Part shown: positions 4,916-5,407 of the stretch, one piece after another
Position numbering within the stretch: the stretch's first letter is position 1
Layout: each line of letters starts with the position of its first letter
From: Bordetella parapertussis
Lineage (GTDB): Bacteria; Pseudomonadota; Gammaproteobacteria; Burkholderiales; Burkholderiaceae_B
Length of the DNA: 5,407 bases
Direction of reading: 5' to 3'
Assembly: GCA_945911685.1 (NCBI GenBank)
Contig: CAMEAW010000187.1
Span: 1 to 5,407, forward strand
Translations under genes and position numbers: made by a program
The notes under the pieces: model-generated
Database searches by the model: none
Seen by the model: only the letters and a program-made list of their open reading frames with translations
What the model was told of the DNA's origin: nothing

Positions 4916-5407
4916 TTAACGCAAATGGCCCAGTTGTCGCAAAATACGCACGACATCTGGGCCAATGTGTTCATAAAAGCGATACAAGCCCGAGCACAAA
5001 TAATTCAATCCCGCTTCGCCCTCGCGCGTTTTGATCAGGCGATTTTTGGGGCACTCGCCCCAGCACAGTTTTAAATAATCACAATCGTGACATTGCTTGG
5101 GCAAGGTGTCGCGCTTATCCATGCCAAATTTTTCTTGTGTGGCTGAAAAAGCTAAATCGCCTAAGTGTGTTTGTGCAATGTTGCCAAGCTTGTATTCTGG
5201 GTAGACGAAGTGATCGCACGAATACACCGTGCCATCATGTTCGAGAGCCAAGCCTTTACCGCAAAACTCGGCCTGCGTGCACGTTTGCGCGGGCATCCCT
5301 GCAGCTTGCGCTACAGCAGTTTCAAACAGATTGACGTGGATACGACCAAAGTCAGTCGCCAACCATTCATCCCAAACGCCTGATAAAAAACTGCCATAGT
5401 CATCAGG
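4916..5407 (-). CDS. Anaerobic sulfatase-maturating enzyme (anSME), C-terminal SPASM part only
   Basis: Radical-SAM enzyme of the AtsB/anSME family that oxidises the active-site Ser or Cys of sulfatases to formylglycine, in the cytoplasm before export. The window shows the last 163 residues; the frame is open to the right edge, so the N-terminal radical-SAM domain with its CxxxCxxC cluster lies outside. The visible part begins P-D-D-Y-G-S-F and continues D-E-W-L-A-T-D-F-G-R-I, matching anSME proteins. The SPASM cysteines for two auxiliary 4Fe-4S clusters are all present: C-T-Q-A-E-F-C, then Y-S-C-D-H-F-V-Y-P-E-Y-K-L-G-N, then C-x2-C-x5-C-x3-C in C-H-D-C-D-Y-L-K-L-C-W-G-E-C, and a last Cys in N-Y-L-C-S-G. 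The Asp directly after Y-S-C corresponds to the proposed catalytic base of the Clostridium enzyme. K-R-D-T-L-P is also typical. A TTG near 5362 is internal, not the start. Convergent with the Ser-type sulfatase, its likely substrate. Confidence 0.93.
   Translation of the reverse strand, partial: PDDYGSFLSGVWDEWLATDFGRIHVNLFETAVAQAAGMPAQTCTQAEFCGKGLALEHDGTVYSCDHFVYPEYKLGNIAQTHLGDLAFSATQEKFGMDKRDTLPKQCHDCDYLKLCWGECPKNRLIKTREGEAGLNYLCSGLYRFYEHIGPDVVRILRQLGHLR
4926..4964. terminator. Strong stem-loop at the convergent gene ends
   Basis: TGGCCCAG (4926-4933) pairs with CTGGGCCA (4957-4964), and TGTCG (4935-4939) pairs with CGACA (4951-4955). One T-T mismatch separates the two helices and the loop has 11 bases (4940-4950). 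The hairpin lies 22 bases after the sulfatase stop and inside the last codons of the anSME gene, which encode its C-terminal residues. Being symmetric, it could end or stabilise both convergent transcripts. No proper T-run follows on either strand, so classical intrinsic termination is unlikely on its own. Confidence 0.5.

Noticed and set aside
5360..5362. TTG as start of a short complete protein of 148 residues
   Set aside because: The frame continues upstream to the window edge with clear anSME sequence (P-D-D-Y-G-S-F then D-E-W-L-A-T-D-F-G), so the gene is cut by the edge rather than starting here.
5137..5383. Plus-strand frames opposite the maturase gene
   Set aside because: The minus-strand frame carries the full SPASM cysteine pattern; the opposite frames are shadows.

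Overview
The window looks like a chromosomal piece of a Gram-negative bacterium, most likely a betaproteobacterium (Burkholderiales-like). This is inferred from the Liv-type ABC genes, the AcuR/NemR-type TetR regulator and moderate GC with AT-rich intergenic DNA. No RNA gene, insertion sequence, CRISPR array or origin was seen.

Left part (1-2209, all on the minus strand): a branched-chain-amino-acid-type (HAAT/Liv) ABC importer cluster. It reads livG-like ATPase, then livF-like ATPase (stop and start abut with no gap), then a periplasmic substrate-binding protein whose C-terminal half lies beyond position 1. The LivH/LivM permeases are not in the window. A stem-loop sits between livF and the binding-protein gene.

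Middle (2210-2479): a 270-base divergent control region. It holds several inverted repeats, a plausible sigma70-type promoter for the liv genes, and a perfect 8-3-8 dyad close to the regulator gene. The TetR-family regulator (2480-3163, plus strand) follows.

Right part: a 201-base gap without a gene, then an exported type I (formylglycine) sulfatase (plus strand, best start 3365). Convergent to it, 12 bases away, is the C-terminal part of a radical-SAM anaerobic sulfatase-maturating enzyme (anSME), which runs off the right edge. The sulfatase carries Ser rather than Cys at the formylglycine position (S-T-A-G-R). Only the anSME route is known to convert Ser, so the neighbour is the expected partner.

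Working model (inference): the anSME oxidises the active-site Ser of the sulfatase in the cytoplasm and the sulfatase is exported by Sec. It hydrolyses an organosulfate in the periplasm, and the Liv-type importer may take up the desulfated product or a related compound under control of the TetR regulator. The enzyme-maturase link is strong; the link to the transporter and regulator rests on proximity only.
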